55,050 nt of DNA from Gammaproteobacteria bacterium (lineage in GTDB: Bacteria > Pseudomonadota > Gammaproteobacteria > Pseudomonadales > Azotimanducaceae), in the NCBI GenBank assembly GCA_026706665.1, contig JAPOYI010000146.1:1-55050 (forward strand). Direction: 5' to 3'. The position numbers and the translations under genes are program-made. The notes under the pieces were generated by a model. That model saw nothing but the letters and a program-made list of their open reading frames with translations, did no database searches and was not told the origin of the DNA. Each line of letters begins with the position of its first letter. Positions within the stretch are counted from its first letter, which is position 1. Of this stretch, positions 1-8,827 are shown in pieces.

Positions 1-82
1 GATTCCGACTCCGCCTACCTCTCCGTTCAGGCTCATTTCGGTATTGGATTAGACTCGCTATTTCTTCACTCACGCTATTTCT

Positions 83-202
83 TCAACACTCCGTCTGGTC
101 GGGTTGCGTATCCCGCATGAACGCTGTCAACTGGACGAGATCGAAGCAGTACTCGCGGTCGTAGTCGAGCCAGCTCCCGGTGCTCCACCCGACCGCGCCA
201 TG
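83..202 (-). pseudogene. Fragment resembling the N-terminal region of type I restriction subunit HsdR
   Basis: A short minus-strand frame ending at a stop at 83-85 reads through DYDREYCFDLVQL and AFMRDTQPD. This resembles the stretch near the start of many HsdR subunits, where an acidic 'YD' segment is followed by a helix ending in 'F..TQP'. It has no start codon and no continuation into the nuclease or helicase domains, so at best it is debris. The call leans on its position just downstream of an HsdM scrap on the same strand. The match is from memory of the family and is weak alone. Confidence 0.35.
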
Positions 203-253
203 GCAACCGCGTGCTTCCCGGACGTCATCCGCCTTGGGCGGTCGTGTCGGTGG

Positions 254-469
254 TCACCCGTTCGGCACCGGTCTCGGTATGGGCACCTCCCGTGCTTCGC
301 CGGGTTGGACGGCCTCCCGGATGTCGGCGGTGCGCAAACGGACCCAAGGCCATCGGGCCTCCATGAGCACGACGATGCCCATACCTCTGCCCGACAGGTT
401 CTGCTGGAATTTGATGCTCTGGTCGGTGGTAATCGGGACTCGATCATGGGATTGCCTCCTTCTCTGGGG
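254..469 (-). pseudogene. C-terminal fragment of a DUF5615 / PIN-like protein
   Basis: The frame is open between stops at 470-472 and 254-256 and contains ITTDQSIKFQQNLSGRGMG followed by IVVL and a basic, proline-rich tail. This matches the C-terminal half of DUF5615-type PIN-like proteins, in which 'TTD..I..QQNL.GR.IAIVVL' is the signature. The N-terminal half, with the first acidic active-site residues, is missing and there is no start codon, so this is a remnant. Such proteins are often toxin components and are common next to restriction loci. Confidence 0.6.
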
Positions 470-542
470 TCACGGAGCTTCAGTATCTCCGTGCCTACTG
501 AAGTTCTCGTCATTCGGCAGCGCCGCCGCTCTCCGAGCAACC

Positions 543-701
543 CTATTGACCCAATCGCTTGGCGTTGCACGGCACCGAAGAGCTTCTCCTTGGCACGGAT
601 ATGGCGGCGCGGTACTTGCCACGCTGATACAGGTCTCGGAGCACGTCGTCCGCGATGCCGCAGATGTAGTTGGCAATCCAGTTCGGATCGCCATTCGCCA
701 T
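543..701 (-). pseudogene. hsdM: N-terminal fragment of a type I DNA methyltransferase subunit
   Basis: From an ATG at 701 the frame reads WIANYICGIADDVLRDLYQ then RGKYR. This is the highly conserved start of HsdM-type N6-adenine methyltransferases ('WIANYIWGIADDVLRDLYVRGKYRDVILPM'). After RGKYR the match is lost and a stop follows after 52 codons, so the catalytic domain with its NPPF motif is absent. Together with the fragments at 254-469 and 83-202 on the same strand, it marks a decayed type I restriction-modification locus. Confidence 0.7.
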
Positions 702-832
702 GCGCTGCCCCCTCTGCCTCGCGGATGCGGCGCCACTGTCCAGAAAGCCAGTCTACCGGCGCGGCTTCCTGGAGGCACCCTCAAAGAGCCTGCAGCGCGT
801 CGATCTTCTGCGTGTGCGCCGCCCTTCGCGCG

Positions 833-1837
833 CTATCCAGGTTGAGCGATCTCCCGCACGAGCCCGGCCTCCGCCAGGTCTCCCCACAGGGCATCGGGGA
901 TATCGCGGGCGATGAGGTCCAAGTTGGTCTCGACCTCCCCGATCGATCGGACGCCGGGAATCACCGCCGCGACGGCGGAATGGCGCAACGGATACCGCAG
1001 GGCCGCGGCGCGCGGGTCCACGCCGTGGGATTCGCACATGCGCCGGATCGCCTGGGCCTTCTGCCACACCTGGTCCGGCACTGGCTTGTAGTCATACGTC
1101 GCGGCACGCCGATCATCGGTGACGAGGACGCCCGAGTTGTACGGTGCGCCGATGATGATGGAGACACGCCTTTCCAGGCACTTCGGAAGGAACGCATCCA
1201 GGGGTTCCTGTTCCAGCAGCGTAAAGCGGCCAGCGAGCAGGAAACAGTCGACATCCATCATGTCCAGCACGCGGTCGCATACCTGCCACTCGTTGACGCC
1301 AAGGCCGATGGCGCGCACGACGCCCTGCTCCCGAAGGTCGCGCAACGCGGGCAGCGCTCCCTTGCTCGCGGCTTCGAATATGCCCGGCTGCGCATCCCCG
1401 TGTGTCCATACGTCGATATCATGGCAGAGGAGGATGTCGATCCGGTCGAGGCCCAGCCGGTTGAGACTCGACTCCATGGAGCGGCGGATGGCATCGTAGG
1501 AATAGTCGTAGCGGATGGCGAAAGGTTCCCGGTCGCGATGCCGCGCGAACCGTTCGCCCTCTTCCTGCGGCACCAGCAAGCGCCCTACCTTGCTGGACAG
1601 GGCGAACGCTTCACGGGGCAAACCCCGCAGTACGCGGCCGACCCGCTTCTCGCTCAAGCCGTGCCCGTATAGCGGCGCCGTATCGAAATAGCGAATGCCG
1701 CCGTCCCAGGCTCGGCGCATGATCTCCGCCGCCGCGCCTTCGGTGATGCGGTCGCCCACGGCGCCCAGCGGGCCACCACCGAAGCCGAGTTCAGTGACCA
1801 CGGTGTCCGTTGCGCCGATGTTTCTTGTCTGGATCAT
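833..1837 (-). CDS. Aldo/keto reductase, D-threo-aldose 1-dehydrogenase-like
   Basis: A 334-aa NAD(P)H-dependent oxidoreductase of the aldo/keto reductase superfamily. The catalytic tetrad can be placed at Asp52 (FDTAP), Tyr57 (PLYGHG), Lys83 (SSKVG) and His139 (LLCHD). The FGGGPLG opening is typical of the branch containing D-threo-aldose (L-fucose) 1-dehydrogenase and pyridoxal 4-dehydrogenase. The ATG at 1837 is preferred over one 12 codons upstream because the conserved barrel begins directly after it. The substrate cannot be read from sequence; sugar aldehydes or lactols are likely. It appears monocistronic and faces the decayed restriction debris downstream. Confidence 0.85.
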   Translation of the reverse strand: MIQTRNIGATDTVVTELGFGGGPLGAVGDRITEGAAAEIMRRAWDGGIRYFDTAPLYGHGLSEKRVGRVLRGLPREAFALSSKVGRLLVPQEEGERFARHRDREPFAIRYDYSYDAIRRSMESSLNRLGLDRIDILLCHDIDVWTHGDAQPGIFEAASKGALPALRDLREQGVVRAIGLGVNEWQVCDRVLDMMDVDCFLLAGRFTLLEQEPLDAFLPKCLERRVSIIIGAPYNSGVLVTDDRRAATYDYKPVPDQVWQKAQAIRRMCESHGVDPRAAALRYPLRHSAVAAVIPGVRSIGEVETNLDLIARDIPDALWGDLAEAGLVREIAQPG

Positions 1838-2212
1838 TGTCTGCTCATGCCACGCCCGGATGTACGTCGACACGCTCGTCCACGCCAGGGAGGAAACAAT
1901 AGGCCAAGGTTACCTTCCGGGCAATCGGTCGTTAGATCGGTATCCGAGGAAACGTTGTCGGCGGACGGTCGGATGTCCGCTTTCGAAGCGTCAATCTCCC
2001 ACGCTGCTCCGGGTCAGTTTCGCATTTCAGCAACAAAGTCCAGGGGCCAAAAGACCCGCAGATACCCGTAAATTTTGGTTTGACGGGGCGCTAGGTGCGA
2101 TCGCCCTGCAGGACATCGACCTGGTGGTTGTCCCGCAGACGCCAAGTGGGCATCAATCCCGCGAGTCCCGATATCGCGACAGGGAGTGCACGGGCGACCC
2201 CGCAGCGCGCTT
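1838..2212. other. Intergenic stretch without a recognised gene
   Basis: About 375 bp between the reductase start and the DUF6491 gene. The promoter of the reductase should lie here on the minus strand, but no convincing box pair was picked out. A 41-codon minus-strand frame (2091-2216) could start at a TTG overlapping the stop of the DUF6491 gene. It has a hydrophobic N-terminal stretch and ends in DVLQGDRT. It resembles nothing known to me and is not called as a gene. Confidence 0.4.
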
Positions 2213-2680
2213 TCAACGGGATCTCAGCGCCTCCTTCAGGAAGGCGATCTGCGCTTCGGTAACAGGTTCGAATTCAGGCAATCTGCAGCGCGGTCCCCAG
2301 AATCCATCGGCGGGTCCCATGCCATACAGCCCCTGGATCGTGTCGTCCGCGCAGATGTGCATGGATCGGCGCTCCACGCGTGTCAGGCCATTCCTCCGCA
2401 AACCCGGACACCGGTGCTTGAACTGCACGACATACTTCTCGCCCCCGCGAAGATGAAAGGCGATTAACCGCTCGCTCAGGACCTCGGTGCGATCGATACG
2501 GCCCGACACGAGGCAACGCTTTGACTCGCTGTAACCGCCCTCTTCCGGACCCGCCAGGATTTCGGCTATGACGGAGTCCAGGTCGGATTCCTTCTCTGGC
2601 GCCTCATCCACCTCGTCCGCCACACCAGCCCCGCCAAGCACAAGGAGGGCCGCAACGGCGATGAGTGTCGCTGCCTTCAT
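2213..2680 (-). CDS. DUF6491-like exported protein
   Basis: A 155-aa protein with an N-terminal Sec signal (short Lys-containing start, then AATLIAVAALLVLGGAGVA). The mature part has the layout of DUF6491: a first Cys (KRCLVSGRID), a central 'SERLIAFHLRGGEKYVV' strand pair, a second Cys (HRCPGLR), a third (HICADD) and a last (PRCRLPEFEPV). The four cysteines may form two disulfides in the periplasm. Its start codon overlaps the stop of the upstream paralogue by ATGA, so translation is probably coupled. The biochemical role of the family is not known to me. Confidence 0.65.
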   Translation of the reverse strand: MKAATLIAVAALLVLGGAGVADEVDEAPEKESDLDSVIAEILAGPEEGGYSESKRCLVSGRIDRTEVLSERLIAFHLRGGEKYVVQFKHRCPGLRRNGLTRVERRSMHICADDTIQGLYGMGPADGFWGPRCRLPEFEPVTEAQIAFLKEALRSR

Positions 2681-3240
2681 GGCCCGGAGCCCGGATCACC
2701 GCCCCGGGCGGCGCGCAGGCTCTTGACCTGCGCTTCATCGATTTTCTCGAACTTTCCGAGCGTGCAGGATGTCGACTCGGGGAACCCGGACCGGGGCCGG
2801 CCGCGAAAACGGTCGTGCTCGCAGACCCGGCTGCCGTGCGATTCGACCGTCGGGATCATTTCCCAGCTCAGGCCGCGGCAACGAGTCAACAGGCGATTGA
2901 GCCAAACGCCCCTGCGGCCATGAAAGAGCAGGGTCTTGTCGTCGAGAACCTCCACGCCGTCGTAGCTCCTGGTGGAAATGCAGTTCTGGCTGGTCCGATA
3001 GGCATCATCTTCCAACGGGTTGGCCAGGATCGTTTCGACATCCAGCGCCGCCTCGTGCAGCGCCGTCTCGTCCTCTGCCCCTTCATCCCCAGTAGCAGCC
3101 GCCAGTTGCGATGCCGGGTTAGCCGCCAGCAGAACCACCGACAGAATCGCGCAGCATATGCGCAACCGGGCGTTTGCCAGCTTCCCGAAGGGCAACCGGC
3201 GCTGAAGGGTCACCGAACTTCGCGACATGTCCAGTACCAT
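2677..3240 (-). CDS. DUF6491-like exported protein, upstream paralogue
   Basis: A 187-aa protein, start taken at the ATG at 3240 so that the basic stretch before CCAILSVVLLAANPASQLA forms the n-region of a signal peptide; an ATG at 3228 is equally possible. The mature domain repeats the pattern of the next gene: NCISTRSYDG, TLLFHGRRGVWLNRLLTRC, GSRVCEHDRF and CTLGKFEKI, again with four spaced cysteines. It is about 30 residues longer than its partner, mostly in an acidic linker after the signal peptide. The two genes overlap by 4 bp and look like an old tandem duplication. Confidence 0.65.
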   Translation of the reverse strand: MVLDMSRSSVTLQRRLPFGKLANARLRICCAILSVVLLAANPASQLAAATGDEGAEDETALHEAALDVETILANPLEDDAYRTSQNCISTRSYDGVEVLDDKTLLFHGRRGVWLNRLLTRCRGLSWEMIPTVESHGSRVCEHDRFRGRPRSGFPESTSCTLGKFEKIDEAQVKSLRAARGGDPGSGP

Positions 3241-3345
3241 GGCGACGTCGAAAGTGCCTGTTGCCCCCGAGTTTACAAGTTCCCGATGAAAGCGGCTACG
3301 GACTGCGTGGCCGTCGGGCGCCCCCACCCCAGCTACCGTTTACGT

Positions 3346-4842
3346 TCATGTCTGGAGGCGGTCGACCGCTCCGTACCGCCGGGCCACGTGGGCAAGGAAG
3401 GCATCGGTCCGCAACGGGGCGCCCGTCGCCTGCTCCAGTATTTCCATGGTGGACTTCGCGCTTGCCTGCGTGTGGACGTTGCTCCTGAGCCAGGCCAGCA
3501 ACGGTTCGAATTCTCCCTGGCCGATGCCCTCGGCGACCCCCGCCGCGCGCGCCGCCGCGAACAACTGCGCCGCCGTGAGGGCGCCCATCGTGTAGGTCGG
3601 GAAATACCCGATCAGGCCAGTGAACCAATGCACGTCCTGCATACAGCCGTCCCGGTCGTTTCCGGCAGTCCTTAAGTCCAGGTACTCCGTCATCTTCGCG
3701 TCCCAGGCGTCGGGGATGTCGGTCACGCGCATCGATCCGACGATGAGGTGCTGTTCCAGTTCATATCGGAGAATGACGTGCATGGGATAAGTCACCTCGT
3801 CGGCGTCCACCCGGATGAACCCACGCTCAACGCGGGTCGCGGCGCGATGCAGGTTTTCCGCCGACCATGCCGGGTCGTTGTTATCGGCGCCCAGGCACTC
3901 TCGCACAATGGGCACCGCGTACTGCAGGAAATCAAGGCTGCGGCAAACCTGCATTTCCATCAGGAGGGACTGGCTCTCGTGCAACGCCATGCCGCCTGAA
4001 CTGCCCACGGGTTGACGGCGCCAATCGACCGGCAATCCCTGTTCGTACATCGCGTGACCGGTCTCGTGCAATACGGCAAACATGGATTCGAGAAACGCCT
4101 GGCGGTTGTAGCGTGTCGTGATTCGCGTGTCGTCCGGGTCGCCGCCGCAAAACGGGTGGTGACTGGTATCGAGACGGCCCCGCTCGAAATCGAACCCAAT
4201 TCGTTCCATCAGGTTCCGCCCCAACGCCGCCTGCTGCGCATCAGTGAAGGGTCCCGGCATAGGCAGGGCATCGCGCTGCGTCCCGAGTGCCGTGTCGATC
4301 AGCGCCGGCAACGCTCGCTTCAGCTTCTCGAAGACCGGATCGATGCTCGACCGGCTCATGCCTGGCTCGAATTCGTCCATCAGCGCATCGTACGGGTCCA
4401 TTCCCAGGGCATCGCCCAGGGCTTCTCCCCGGCGTCGAATGAGTTCTACAACGCGATGCAGGGGTTCCACCATGGCGTTCCAGTCGTTGTCCACACGCCG
4501 CACGCGCCACGCCTGTTCACAACGCGCCGTCTCCCGGCTGAATTCCACGACAAGCGCTTCCGGCACAGCGCGCGCCCGGCGCCAGAGACGCTGAATCTGG
4601 CGCACATTGGCGCGTTCCCATTCATCGAGTTCCGACTCTTGCGACGCCGCATCCGACCACTCTCCGACGCACGGATCGGAAATCATCGTGTGAACGACAC
4701 CGGCAAGCGTGGCCAGGGAGTCTGCCCGGCCCGATCCGCCGCCGCGAGGCATCATGACCGCTTCGTCCCAGGACAGCATGGATTGCGCATGCTGCAGGTC
4801 GCCGATCCTTCGGAAATGGCCATGCAAGGCGCGATAGCTCAT
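3346..4842 (-). CDS. M32 family metallocarboxypeptidase (Taq type)
   Basis: A 498-aa thermostable carboxypeptidase-type enzyme of family M32, which removes C-terminal amino acids from peptides in the cytoplasm. All family motifs are visible: HPF (about residue 229), DDTRITTRY (238-245), the zinc motif HETGH (259-263), HES (288-290) and a C-terminal 'TYPMHVILRYELE' segment. Length is normal for the family and no signal peptide is present. The ATG overlaps the stop of the upstream serine hydrolase (ATGA), so the two are co-translated. Intracellular peptide turnover is the likely role. Confidence 0.9.
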   Translation of the reverse strand: MSYRALHGHFRRIGDLQHAQSMLSWDEAVMMPRGGGSGRADSLATLAGVVHTMISDPCVGEWSDAASQESELDEWERANVRQIQRLWRRARAVPEALVVEFSRETARCEQAWRVRRVDNDWNAMVEPLHRVVELIRRRGEALGDALGMDPYDALMDEFEPGMSRSSIDPVFEKLKRALPALIDTALGTQRDALPMPGPFTDAQQAALGRNLMERIGFDFERGRLDTSHHPFCGGDPDDTRITTRYNRQAFLESMFAVLHETGHAMYEQGLPVDWRRQPVGSSGGMALHESQSLLMEMQVCRSLDFLQYAVPIVRECLGADNNDPAWSAENLHRAATRVERGFIRVDADEVTYPMHVILRYELEQHLIVGSMRVTDIPDAWDAKMTEYLDLRTAGNDRDGCMQDVHWFTGLIGYFPTYTMGALTAAQLFAAARAAGVAEGIGQGEFEPLLAWLRSNVHTQASAKSTMEILEQATGAPLRTDAFLAHVARRYGAVDRLQT

Positions 4843-6047
4843 GGAGTCACCCCGTTCGAAAACCGCAGGCGATCCACCGCGCGTACCGCGGCGCCCGCGA
4901 GACGCGGCAAGCGTGAATAGGCACCGGTCGAACCGGCGCCGCTATTCACGACCATCGCTACCGCAAGGTTTCGCGACGGGTCGCAAAAGGCACCACTGCT
5001 GCCATAGCCATAGTGACCGAAGGCGTCGGAGACGCGGGACCCGAGAACGAAGGCGCGGTGATAGCCCAGACGCCACTGCATCGGCACGAACAGCACCTTG
5101 TCGCGGCCCCGGTTCTGCACCCGCCCGATCTCGGCGACCGTCGCGCGCGACAATAGCGACGCCCCATCGAGTTCACCGCCGTTGGCGATCATGGCGTACA
5201 TCCTCGCCAATGCACGCGCGGTAAAGTGGCCGTTGGCAGCCGGTATGACCGCGGCAGCGACCGCTTCGCCGTTCCAGTCGAAGGGTTCCGAAAAGGGCAT
5301 GATCGAAGCCCGAAACTCGGGTAGTTCGATTCCCGCGGCGCTCAGTACCGTCTCGATACGTTCCCTGACCGTCGCCCGCCAATCGTCGGCCGGCGTTTCC
5401 GGCGGCTCGACCCGCGCGTCCAGCGAGGTCGCCCGGCGCGCCATCGCATCCGGCGGCACGCCGATGAACATGCCTTCGAGGTTCAGCGGTTCCACCAGTT
5501 CCTCCCGCAGCACCTGCTGAAAAGGCCGCTGGGCTATCGATTCGATCAGGCCGCCGACCAGCCAGCCATAGGTCAGTGCGTGATAGCCATGCATGGCGCC
5601 CGGCACGTGAACGGGAGCGGCGTTCGCTACCACCTCGATCATGTGGTCCCAATCGAGCATCTCGTCGGGGTGTTCCACCATGTCCGCGATCCGATAGAGC
5701 GCAGCCTCATGGCAAAGCAGTTGGCGTATGGTGATGGAGTCCTTTCCCTGCGTTCCGAACTCCGGCCAATGCCGGGCGACCGGGTCGTCGTAAGCCGCCC
5801 TCCCCTGCTCGACCAGGATGTGCAGCAGCGTCGAAGCCACACCCTTGGTGGTGGAGAACGAAAGGCAGACGGTGTCCTCACGCCAGGGATCGCCTTCGCC
5901 GTCTCGCGACCCGCCCCAGAGGTCCACGACGCAACGCCCCCTATGGTACACGCAGACGGCGGCGCCGCCCCTTCCCGCCCGGGGGATTCCCCGTCTGAGC
6001 GTCGATGCGACCTCAGCGAATTCCGGATGGACCGTTCCTTCCAGCAT
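4839..6047 (-). CDS. Serine hydrolase, beta-lactamase / EstB-like
   Basis: A 402-aa member of the serine beta-lactamase-like superfamily (Beta-lactamase, PF00144). The SxxK nucleophile motif is STTK at about residues 65-68, the second-motif Tyr lies in ALTYGWLVGG (about 160), and a glycine-rich GYGSSG replaces the KTG box. The pattern fits EstB-type esterases and lipolytic homologues better than true beta-lactamases. No signal peptide is evident. The ATG at 6047 is preferred to an adjacent GTG. It is the first gene of a run with the M32 peptidase and is divergent from the CoA-transferase, with a short shared promoter region. Confidence 0.85.
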   Translation of the reverse strand: MLEGTVHPEFAEVASTLRRGIPRAGRGGAAVCVYHRGRCVVDLWGGSRDGEGDPWREDTVCLSFSTTKGVASTLLHILVEQGRAAYDDPVARHWPEFGTQGKDSITIRQLLCHEAALYRIADMVEHPDEMLDWDHMIEVVANAAPVHVPGAMHGYHALTYGWLVGGLIESIAQRPFQQVLREELVEPLNLEGMFIGVPPDAMARRATSLDARVEPPETPADDWRATVRERIETVLSAAGIELPEFRASIMPFSEPFDWNGEAVAAAVIPAANGHFTARALARMYAMIANGGELDGASLLSRATVAEIGRVQNRGRDKVLFVPMQWRLGYHRAFVLGSRVSDAFGHYGYGSSGAFCDPSRNLAVAMVVNSGAGSTGAYSRLPRLAGAAVRAVDRLRFSNGVTP

Positions 6048-6077
6048 CACCCACGTTCCAATGGTTCAACAGAAAAA

Positions 6078-6092
6078 GTTTCCCATGGAAAC
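6078..6092. promoter_or_regulatory. Perfect 15-bp palindrome in a divergent promoter region
   Basis: GTTTCC and GGAAAC are exact inverted repeats around a 3-bp CAT centre, inside the 129-bp gap between the serine hydrolase (minus) and the CoA-transferase (plus). Position and symmetry suit a dimeric repressor site controlling one or both genes. No regulator gene is adjacent, so its identity is open. Confidence 0.35.
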
Positions 6093-6176
6093 CACCTAAA
6101 GTCGCGTACCGGATGAGGCATAATCACCAAAGTCGATTGCCTCCGCGCCTGACCTCCCTGCCCGACCTCTCTGAAA

Positions 6177-8606
6177 ATGACGAGCGCATTCAATGGACTT
6201 CGAGTGGTGGACCTGTCCGACCGGCTCTCCGGTGCCTTCGCCGCACGACTGTTCGGGGATTTCGGCGCGGACGTCATATTGGCGGAGCCCCCCGAAGGTC
6301 ACCCCCTCCGTTCCGAAGAGCCGTTCCTCGACAACCGCCCCGGGATCGAGCGCAGTGTCGCGCATGCCTATGTGAACTGGAACAAGCGCTCGGTCGTCAT
6401 CGACGGCCCGGACGCGCTCGATGACCTCGTGGCCGCGGCGGACGTCGTCGTCACAACCCACGATGCACCAGCCTTCCCGCTCTCGCCAGATGCAGTACAC
6501 CTATCCGTCACGCCGCACGGCCTGGAACACCCGCTGGCCCGAAGGCCGGGGAACAACCTGACCGCGAGCGCCCGCGTCGGCTGGTCCTTCATCAACGGCT
6601 ATCGCGGCGAGCCGCCGTTGCGGATGCCGTTGGACCAGGCCGGCATGATCGGCGGCGTGACCGGGTTTATCGCCGCCGCGGCCGCTCTGCGTCGCCGCAC
6701 CGCTCTGCCCGCCGCCGAACGGGTAGACGTGAGCGAACTCGAGGCATTCGCATTGACGGTGCATCCGTGGGGTGTTGCTGCGGTATACGACATCCAGGGC
6801 ACGACCGTCGGGCCCGTCGGCGGTCGGCCGCGGGGCCGCTCCGGACCGCTCTGGGACCTCGCCGACGGGCGGATGTCCTTCGCGCTGGGCGACTTCCGCA
6901 ACTGGACAAGGGCGATGGATGTCATGGACCTGCCGGAATTCGGTCGGCGCGAGGAACTCGTGCCGGACATGGGCCGGCATTCGCAGGACCTGCGGGGAGT
7001 GCGCCAGGCGATGACCCGAACGCTCCCCGAGCTCGAGCGCTGGCCCGTATTCCATGCGCTGGCGAAATTGCGCTGTGTCATCGGCGTCATGCAGGACATC
7101 GACGACATCGTCAGCAACGAACAGCTCATCGCGCGAGATTTCATCGTCGAGACGCGAATTGAAGACAAGGCTGTCCGCGCCCCCGGTCCACCGGCCAGGC
7201 TTTCACCTGATCCGTGGCAACTTCGCCGGCCCGCACCCCGTCTCGGTGCCCACAAGGACGAGATCAAACAGGAAACGGCGGCGGCAAGTTCATCTGCTGA
7301 GATCAATGTAGACGCCGACCCACTACACGCCAACGCGGCTTGCGCTGACGCCGGGCCGCTCAGCGGCACCCGGGTGCTGAGCTTCAGCCAGGCGTGGTCC
7401 GGCGCATTCGCGACCGAACTGCTTGCCCTGCTGGGGGCAGACGTGGTCCAGGTCGCGTCTCTCGACCGGCCCGACGTGTTCCGGCGGGTGCATAACCGGG
7501 TTCCCCGGGGAGTCGTGAACTCCGAACGCGTGCAGCATCCGCTCAATACGCAGGGTCTGTACAACTCCGTGAACCTGCACAAGCGCGAGGTCACCATAGA
7601 CCTCAAGCATCCGCGCGGGATGGAGATGCTATGGAAGCTGATGCCGCGATTCGACATCCTCGTCGACAACTTCCGCCCCGCCGTCATGCCGTCGTGGGGC
7701 ATCACGCTGGAGAAACTGCACGACCTGCGGCCCGGGATGATCTGGGCGTCCGTTTCAGCCTACGGCGAGAACGGTCCATATCGGGAGTACCCGGGCAACG
7801 GCACGACCACCGAGCCCATGGCCGGCTTCTCGTCGGTTCACGGCTACGACGGCGACGCCGGCACGAATTCGGGCGGCCTCTATCCCGATCCCGTTGCCGG
7901 GTATTTTCTTGTCGCGACGATCATGGCTGCGCTGCGCCAGCGTGATCGTACCGGCGAGGCGCAGCGCGTGGACCTCTCGATGATGGAGGCGGTGGCCGTC
8001 GTCTGCGGCGAAGCGACCCTTGAATACGACGCAGCCGGGGTCCTTCCCCGCCCGCAGGGCAACCATCACCGGCGAATCTCCCCACACAACCACTACCGGA
8101 CCGGGGACGGCAGGTGGCTTGCACTGGCCGCCGAAACGGATGCCGCATGGGACGCGTTGGCGGCGCACATCGCGGACCCCCGGCTCCAGGACCTCCGTTT
8201 CTCCACGATGGCACTGCGAAAGGAAAACGAAACGGAACTGGATGCGCTTATCGGCGAGTGGTGCAAGACCCGGGAAGCCGACGAGGCCGAGCGGTCCCTC
8301 GGCGCCCTCGGCATCGCCGCCGCGAGGGTCGTTCCCCTCTACGAGTTATACTCCCGGCCGGACCCGAACTTCCTTGCCTCGGGTTTCATCTCGGAAATCG
8401 ATCACCCCGAGACCGGCAGGACCTGGCTGCCCGGACGTCCGTGGCGATTCTCTGCCGGACCACAGACCCCGATCCGGCCCGCCCCCTGCGTCGGTCAACA
8501 CAGCCGGGAAGTGCTTGCAGAAGAACTGGGCCTGAACGACATGGAGTACAACGCGCTCGTGATCGCGGGCATCACGGGCACACTCGACGACATTCGGTCC
8601 CGGTGA
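6177..8606 (+). CDS. Two-domain CaiB/BaiF (family III) CoA-transferase
   Basis: An 809-aa protein made of two family III CoA-transferase domains in one chain. The first (about 1-355) opens with GLRVVDLSDRLSGAFAARL and carries the likely catalytic Asp in MPLDQAG. The second (about 395-790) opens with GTRVLSFSQAWSGAFATEL and has the Asp in YPDPVAGYF. Typical enzymes are about 400 aa and form interlocked dimers; here a covalent pseudo-dimer is expected. The reaction is transfer of CoA between an acyl-CoA and a carboxylic acid. The two halves are clearly diverged. A lone CoA-transferase divergent from a hydrolase suggests catabolism of an unknown acid. Confidence 0.9.
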   Translation: MTSAFNGLRVVDLSDRLSGAFAARLFGDFGADVILAEPPEGHPLRSEEPFLDNRPGIERSVAHAYVNWNKRSVVIDGPDALDDLVAAADVVVTTHDAPAFPLSPDAVHLSVTPHGLEHPLARRPGNNLTASARVGWSFINGYRGEPPLRMPLDQAGMIGGVTGFIAAAAALRRRTALPAAERVDVSELEAFALTVHPWGVAAVYDIQGTTVGPVGGRPRGRSGPLWDLADGRMSFALGDFRNWTRAMDVMDLPEFGRREELVPDMGRHSQDLRGVRQAMTRTLPELERWPVFHALAKLRCVIGVMQDIDDIVSNEQLIARDFIVETRIEDKAVRAPGPPARLSPDPWQLRRPAPRLGAHKDEIKQETAAASSSAEINVDADPLHANAACADAGPLSGTRVLSFSQAWSGAFATELLALLGADVVQVASLDRPDVFRRVHNRVPRGVVNSERVQHPLNTQGLYNSVNLHKREVTIDLKHPRGMEMLWKLMPRFDILVDNFRPAVMPSWGITLEKLHDLRPGMIWASVSAYGENGPYREYPGNGTTTEPMAGFSSVHGYDGDAGTNSGGLYPDPVAGYFLVATIMAALRQRDRTGEAQRVDLSMMEAVAVVCGEATLEYDAAGVLPRPQGNHHRRISPHNHYRTGDGRWLALAAETDAAWDALAAHIADPRLQDLRFSTMALRKENETELDALIGEWCKTREADEAERSLGALGIAAARVVPLYELYSRPDPNFLASGFISEIDHPETGRTWLPGRPWRFSAGPQTPIRPAPCVGQHSREVLAEELGLNDMEYNALVIAGITGTLDDIRSR

Positions 8607-8801
8607 TCAGGTCCCCGCAAATCTCGCGTCACGCTTTTCGCGAAACGCCCGGGAACCTTCCGCCGCATCGTGCGTCTGCGAGGCCGCAGCCTGCAGCCTC
8701 GCCTCGATGTCGAGCGGTACATTTCTGAACTCCATGGCGGCGCCTTCCGCACGATGCCGCGCGGGCACTCTGCCACGTGCGAGTTCCACAGCGCGAAGGC
8801 C
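8607..8801 (-). pseudogene. C-terminal remnant of an enoyl-CoA hydratase/isomerase
   Basis: The minus-strand frame ending at 8607 finishes with LDIEARLQAAASQT, then HDAAEGSRAFREKRDARFAG. This is the characteristic tail of crotonase-family enzymes ('..E....A.T.DAREG.RAF.EKR.P.F.G'). The rest of the roughly 260-aa enzyme, including the oxyanion-hole segments, is missing: upstream lies the GNAT gene on the other strand. It is best read as the scar of a deleted acyl-CoA catabolic gene next to the CoA-transferase. Confidence 0.6.
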
Positions 8802-8827
8802 CGCGGGTTTCTGCAATAATCCGGATA

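Noticed and set aside
104-1672. Plus-strand frame of 522 codons at the left end
   Set aside because: It is antisense to the aldo/keto reductase and to the restriction debris, with no motif.
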